Shown: positions 60,058 through 64,000 of the stretch, piece after piece
Layout of the letters: each line of letters begins with the position of its first letter
Numbering within the stretch: position 1 is the stretch's first letter
NCBI GenBank assembly: GCA_965644295.1
Contig: CBFFRP010000119.1
Coordinates: forward strand, 186,001 to 250,000
Reading direction: 5' to 3'
Length of the DNA stretch: 64,000 nucleotides
From: Paraphysomonas bandaiensis
Lineage: Eukaryota > Chrysophyceae
Program-made: the position numbers and the translations under genes
Notes under the pieces: model-generated
Told to the model about the DNA's origin: nothing
The model's database searches: none
What the model saw: only the letters and a program-made list of their open reading frames with translations

Positions 60058-60834
60058 TTGCAGTTTTCTGGCTTTGAATGTAATACGTTTATGTAATTGC
60101 TATTTTGTTTATATTAATATATTTTCGATTTCTGTAGGATGCTGTATTGCAAATTTGTTTATTGGTCACAGAAATTGTTATTGTTTTTTTCTCTCATTCA
60201 GTGCTTTTACTAGGTTACTGTTTACTTGGTCATCTTATTGCATAGAATTTTTAAGAACGTATATGCATATCCAACTTTGTAACACTTACTTCTATTCACA
60301 CTTAGTTAGACAGTTAGAACTATTATTATGTGTTATATATATAACAAGATTATCATAGCTACATCATATGATAATAACCACTGCAGTGATCACCAAACCC
60401 ACCTCCGCTTAATGGATACTAACATTCGATAAAGAATTATATCTGCTATAATCTCATTACCAGTTAATTAATCCAGTTAAATCCGGGTTAATTAATTAAT
60501 AGTAAACATGTTATTCATATAACAGCTAAGAAGCATTACCACTGCCTGCTGTCACTGTGTAGAATATATCGCAATGTCAGCATATAGTTTCTTTCTTTAG
60601 CCTACGACAGGTGATTTGCTCAGCGTTATATTCTAATGACTTATACAGCTGACATTCTCTTCATAACAAGTTAAATTACTTTATATCACACGATATGTAG
60701 TTGAGCAGTTTCGTTTGAAGCAAAACTAAAAATAAAGACACATACAAAGGTGAAAATGTGTACGCGACCATCGCTCACAATAACTAGAAGTGTTAGAAAA
60801 TGGGATTATTAGTTACACAAGGGTGGCATTGTGA
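60058..60834. other. Convergent-gene gap between SKA1 and RPS17
   Basis: AT-rich, with no supported gene or repeat. Confidence 0.5.
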
Positions 60835-61326
60835 TTAAGCACGGGCGGCGTTGTTACCGTTGACAACGGAGATTCCAGGCAGATCCTTGAAATCCATAGC
60901 CTCAAGCATATCACGAGTATCGCTGTCAATAATAATGATGTCCTGCTCAATTGCGGATTTCTAGGAAAATAAATAAATTACACACAACACATAAAGCAGG
61001 TAGAAAACAAACCTCCGGAACAAAGTCGAGACGTCTCTCTCTCTCTTCCTCCTGCAACTTAAGGGAGATACCTCTGACGGGGCCTCTCTGGATTCGCTTC
61101 ATGAGGTGAGTAATAAAACCAGCAATCTTATTTCTCATTCTCTTGGAAGGAACGACGGCGACCTCGCCAACAACTCTCTTATTGACATGGAAATCAAGGG
61201 TGAGACGAGAATAGTATTTCTCAATGATCACCCTCGATGACTTTTTAACAGTCTTTGTTCGCACACCCTACAAGCACCTGATATCAGACATAGACACAAT
61301 CACTTCTCAAACTGAGACATTACCAT
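60835..61326 (-). CDS. RPS17: Small ribosomal subunit protein eS17, 3 exons, 127 aa
   Basis: Exons: 61324-61326 (start codon only), 61013-61267, 60835-60960; total 384 nt. Matches eS17 almost throughout: [56 protein letters not shown], and L-Q-E-E-E-R-E-R-R. The first coding exon is just ATG, followed by GTAATG; splitting directly after the start codon is common in ribosomal protein genes and may couple expression to splicing. Its 5' end almost touches the unknown gene at 61352. Confidence 0.96.
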
Positions 61327-61351
61327 TGCAATAGATTAATTAATACCACTT

Positions 61352-61643
61352 GTGTATTGTGTTACTCAGTCAGCCCCAGCGTTGAGTGTTTATATTCACT
61401 CAGCCGAACCTGTCAGTGGTGAGCCGCATGTATATCGTATCTTGAAACGATTTCAGTTTTCTACTGAGGCGAAAAACAGTGGTGGAGATGGTACACAGTT
61501 TACTCTGCTATCTGAAAAAGGTACATTTGTTGGAAAGTACATACTTTGTACATGACTTTTATTATAAATACCCTATTTTTGATATAGGAAAGCCCATACA
61601 GCTGGAAGTACGTGTGATACACTGCGAGCGAAATGCATCATGA
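61352..61643 (+). CDS. Unidentified small protein, at least 2 exons, start unresolved
   Basis: Exon 61352-61520 joins to 61588-61643 across a 67-nt intron (GTACAT..ATATAG). The joined C-terminal end reads L-L-S-E-K-G-K-P-I-Q-L-E-V-R-V-I-H-C-E-R-N. The composition and alternating hydrophobics suggest a beta-rich soluble domain (S-V-Y-I-H-S-A-E-P..Y-R-I-L-K-R-F-Q-F). No ATG is in frame upstream of exon 1 before the frame closes, so a short 5' exon or a non-ATG start is needed. The 61327-61351 gap to RPS17 is tiny, so the two genes probably share a promoter. Family not recognised. Confidence 0.4.
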
Positions 61644-61741
61644 TATCCATCATTACGATTGTACGACCAGACAGTGCCCCTCATTTCAATTAGTTAGAAT
61701 TCCAGCCTTCCCCACACAAGTACATCTATCTATCTAATAAA

Positions 61742-63223
61742 ATGGCGTCCATTGAGATGGATGGATTGGGTGTAAGTACATATGATACTTGGAGAAGTAT
61801 CTGGAGCACAGGTGCGGATGACTGGGCTCGAGGGCAAATAACGAACTATCAGCTTCCCGTGTCATGGTCCAGAGTTGATTACTTTCCGTATGGATGTGCA
61901 GTCTGTCGGCGTTCTGTTATTTGCGGAAGTGATATTTTGAAGTGCTCAAAGTGCAAGAGAGTGTCGTACTGCAGTCGCGAGCACCAAAAAATGTGATTTG
62001 TTAAAGTATTTTGATATTTCTCCATCATTTTTTTACTTTTTAGGGATTGGAAACGACATAAGAGGACATGCTGTTCGATTTCTAGCGTACCACTTAATTC
62101 AGAACCGCTTCCGTCGAAGGAGGCCTGGATTAGCTATTTACGAACCGCTGCTAGAACTCTGGTACCACGACTTACTGATAATATATATGTTTGGAACCAT
62201 CAACCACACTGCCAGATATGCTATGTACAAACCAATCTTTCACCTTGCTCTAAATGTGGCGGGGCGGCGTGCTGTATTAATCCCGCCTGTGGGCAAGCCT
62301 TCGCTGTTGCACACTCAAAAGAGGCATGCGAGCTGCACTGCGTCCGTATTGCGACCTATGTTATGGCACTGCAGCAACAGGACTGGCTCCGAGTGTCCTG
62401 TCGGACCCGCTGTGATGCAGTAACCCCTCCGTTATCCTTTCCGAAAGATTGGGGAGAATACTTCAAAAATAAAATGCACGACTACGAAGTGCCGTATCAG
62501 CTGATGCAGCTACCCCCTGTTGTCGCCGCACTCACTGATGGCATGTCGAGTATAATGATGAGCTTACATGCTCTAAAGATTCTTAAATTAGACTCTCGAG
62601 ATAATATGAAAGCACCCAGGGGACGATATGTGTTATCTCTACATTTCGTTGGTGCGGAAATGTACGATATGCTAGGATTTGATGGGGCACTAGAAGAGAT
62701 TTTGCACTGGGTTTCCGACTGCAATGTTTTAGACGTGACATTAGTAGGTCCAGATTTGCCAGTATCACCGGGAGAGGAAGGCAGTCGTATCAGGGTGTGC
62801 CAAAATATGTGTGAGGGATGTACCAGAAAGGGTTGCGAGGTGTATGTCACTTGCTTAAGACAACTATATCACACAGCTTTAGAAACTGGCGCTTGTACAC
62901 CTCCATCATTAGCAATATGCCCTAACTCTGGCATACATGAGAAACCCGCTTTGGCTGCATCATGGGCTCCCACACTAGTGCAGCTCTATGAGCGTGGAGT
63001 TCCTACAGTATTCACGTCTTATGCTGAAGATGAAATCAACGATGATTTTTCCCAAATAAAGAATGTGTGTGGCGTGGAAACTCATTCGTGCTTCCCAATC
63101 AAACCGGCTCGTAGCCCTTTTCGAGGTTTGCTGCCGATGCCAGATACGTACTGTGATAACGAATTCTACTATAGTAGCAATTACTACTTTGTTATGCATA
63201 ACAAGAATAGCTCTTCAAATTAA
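61742..63223 (+). CDS. MYND zinc-finger protein with MSS51-type C-terminal domain, 2 exons, 476 aa
   Basis: Exons 61742-61992 and 62044-63223; 477 codons including stop. A MYND finger is assembled across the splice: C-A-V-C-R-R..C-S-K-C-K-R-V-S-Y-C-S-R-E-H-Q, then D-W-K-R-H-K-R-T-C-C. A second Cys-rich segment follows (C-Q-I-C-Y..C-S-K-C-G-G-A-A-C-C). The C-terminal half resembles the MSS51/zinc-finger MYND-17 domain: L-S-L-H-F-V-G-A-E, V-T-L-V-G-P-D-L-P, P-T-L-V-Q-L-Y-E-R-G-V-P-T-V-F-T-S-Y-A-E-D-E. In yeast Mss51 regulates COX1 translation, but most protist homologues are uncharacterised, so no function is asserted. Confidence 0.83.
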
Positions 63224-63365
63224 GGCATCCAAGGGAATATTAATAGAGCACGGCCACTAGTATATATAAATGAGTCTAATGAAAAATTCATGCTTATATC
63301 TCGATCAGTAAGTGGATTCCTGTACCCTGTACCTGCTAGATATAATCTTAGGAAAATGATGTGCT

Positions 63366-63659
63366 TGTTGAGAAACGCTCATTTTACACTAGATCACAGA
63401 GAGAATTTGTCGTAAGACTAGATAGATTTATTAATATCGTTTACACGAAGTTGTGATAACCAACACTAACTCATTATAATCCCTGCATAATATCCTACAT
63501 ATGCGAACCTCTCGTTACTGAACATATCTTGAACGATCAAACTATTTCAGTTTCTCAATATCATCACAGCATTTGTACATCACTATATTTCACTGTATTC
63601 TCGTACATTGTCTTGAAGTGACATACTGAATATACTAGAATAAGATCCATATTCTAATA
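63366..63659 (-). mobile_element. Probable 3' LTR of a Ty1/copia retrotransposon
   Basis: Lies 180 bp beyond the copia pol stop. On the minus strand the sequence GAGTGGGAG (polypurine-like) precedes TATTAGAATATGG, and about 294 bp later TTCTCAACA occurs; copia LTRs commonly run TGTTAGA..TCTAACA. The first dinucleotide is TA rather than TG, so boundaries are provisional. The other LTR is outside the window. Confidence 0.5.
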
Positions 63660-63838
63660 CTCCCACTCAATGTAGAATGCAGTGAGATAAAACAACAGTG
63701 ATCACAATAATCTGATAATGCTATGACTATCTAGTCCCATAGGTAAAAACAGATGTGAAATCTTTTAAAGATACATATATATCTAGCAGTCAACTAGATA
63801 TACAGTTATGTGGGATTTTCACCCACTAAAACACACCT

Positions 63839-64000
63839 TTAACCTCTTCGGGGTCGTTTCTTCTGCTGCTCCTCCACACTGTTAGACACACTCCTCTTAA
63901 CCCCGGTAATCGTTTTCTCATGACGGCTGAAGATCTTCGTGGACAACGCCTTTGTAAAAATATCGGCCGCCATATCATCCGTAGATACATGAATCAATTT
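63839..64000 (-). CDS. Ty1/copia polyprotein C terminus (partial, runs off window)
   Basis: The minus-strand frame is open from the window edge to the stop at 63839. It reads L-I-H-V-S-T-D-D-M-A-A-D-I-F-T-K-A-L-S-T-K-I-F-S-R-H, the highly conserved end of the copia RNase H domain (H-V-x-T-x-x-Q-x-A-D-I-F-T-K-x-L), followed by a basic tail of about 25 residues ending K-K-R-P-R-R-G. The remainder of the polyprotein lies beyond 64000. No frameshift is visible in the part seen. Confidence 0.85.
   Translation of the reverse strand, partial: KLIHVSTDDMAADIFTKALSTKIFSRHEKTITGVKRSVSNSVEEQQKKRPRRG

Overview
The window is nuclear DNA from an AT-rich, intron-containing eukaryote. The standard genetic code is used: TAA, TAG and TGA all end recognisable genes. 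Most introns are about 45-130 nt with GT..AG ends, and a few candidates are only 25-30 nt. The gene content points to a flagellated protist: the kinesin-2 adaptor KAP3, the SCAR/WAVE subunit NAP1, AP-3 mu, Pol I RPA2, ISY1, coatomer zeta, PCNA, SKA1, RPS17, mitochondrial mS33 and a mitochondrial HslU. A SANT/Myb-like domain protein (53.5 kb) with a G-x-T-L-R-T-F-L and C-D-P-M-R-I core resembles a type I associate with diatoms, oomycetes and brown algae. I therefore favour a stramenopile; this is inference, because no search could be run.

Layout. 0.9-2.3 kb: an eight-exon ABHD17-type hydrolase. 3.2-14.3 kb: a repeat-rich stretch with a TIR element, two hAT elements with perfect 8-bp target duplications, copies of an unclassified dispersed repeat, a four-TM Cys-rich membrane protein and three tiny single-TM genes (about 60 aa) that appear to be paralogues. 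15.2-18.6 kb: HslU and coatomer zeta, divergent. 19.9-21.0 kb: an inverted-repeat island. 21.4-25.7 kb: RNA polymerase I RPA2. 27.8-31.4 kb: ISY1 and an intronless ACSF3-like malonyl-CoA synthetase, separated by about 580 bp of (TATG)n. 32.2-36.3 kb: KAP3 and Yippee. 39.1-45.5 kb: NAP1 and AP-3 mu. 46-51 kb: a glycosyltransferase fragment, mS33 and more repeats. 51.8-55.8 kb: pyroglutamyl peptidase and the SANT-like protein. 57-61.3 kb: a SKA1 pseudogene carrying a MITE, PCNA, SKA1 and RPS17. 61.4-63.2 kb: an unidentified gene and a MYND/MSS51-type gene. 63.4-64 kb: the tail of a Ty1/copia retrotransposon entering the window on the minus strand.

Architecture. The genes do not form a pathway cluster. 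From HslU onward, neighbours mostly alternate strands, so genes sit head-to-head across 0.4-1 kb shared 5' regions or tail-to-tail. Many shared 5' regions contain GGTATAC/GTATACC and CTGCTGTA-like motifs. Repeats accumulate mainly in the tail-to-tail gaps. The most novel items are the tiny membrane-protein family, the alternating layout with its motif islands, and several transposon insertions whose empty sites are preserved in paralogous copies within the window.
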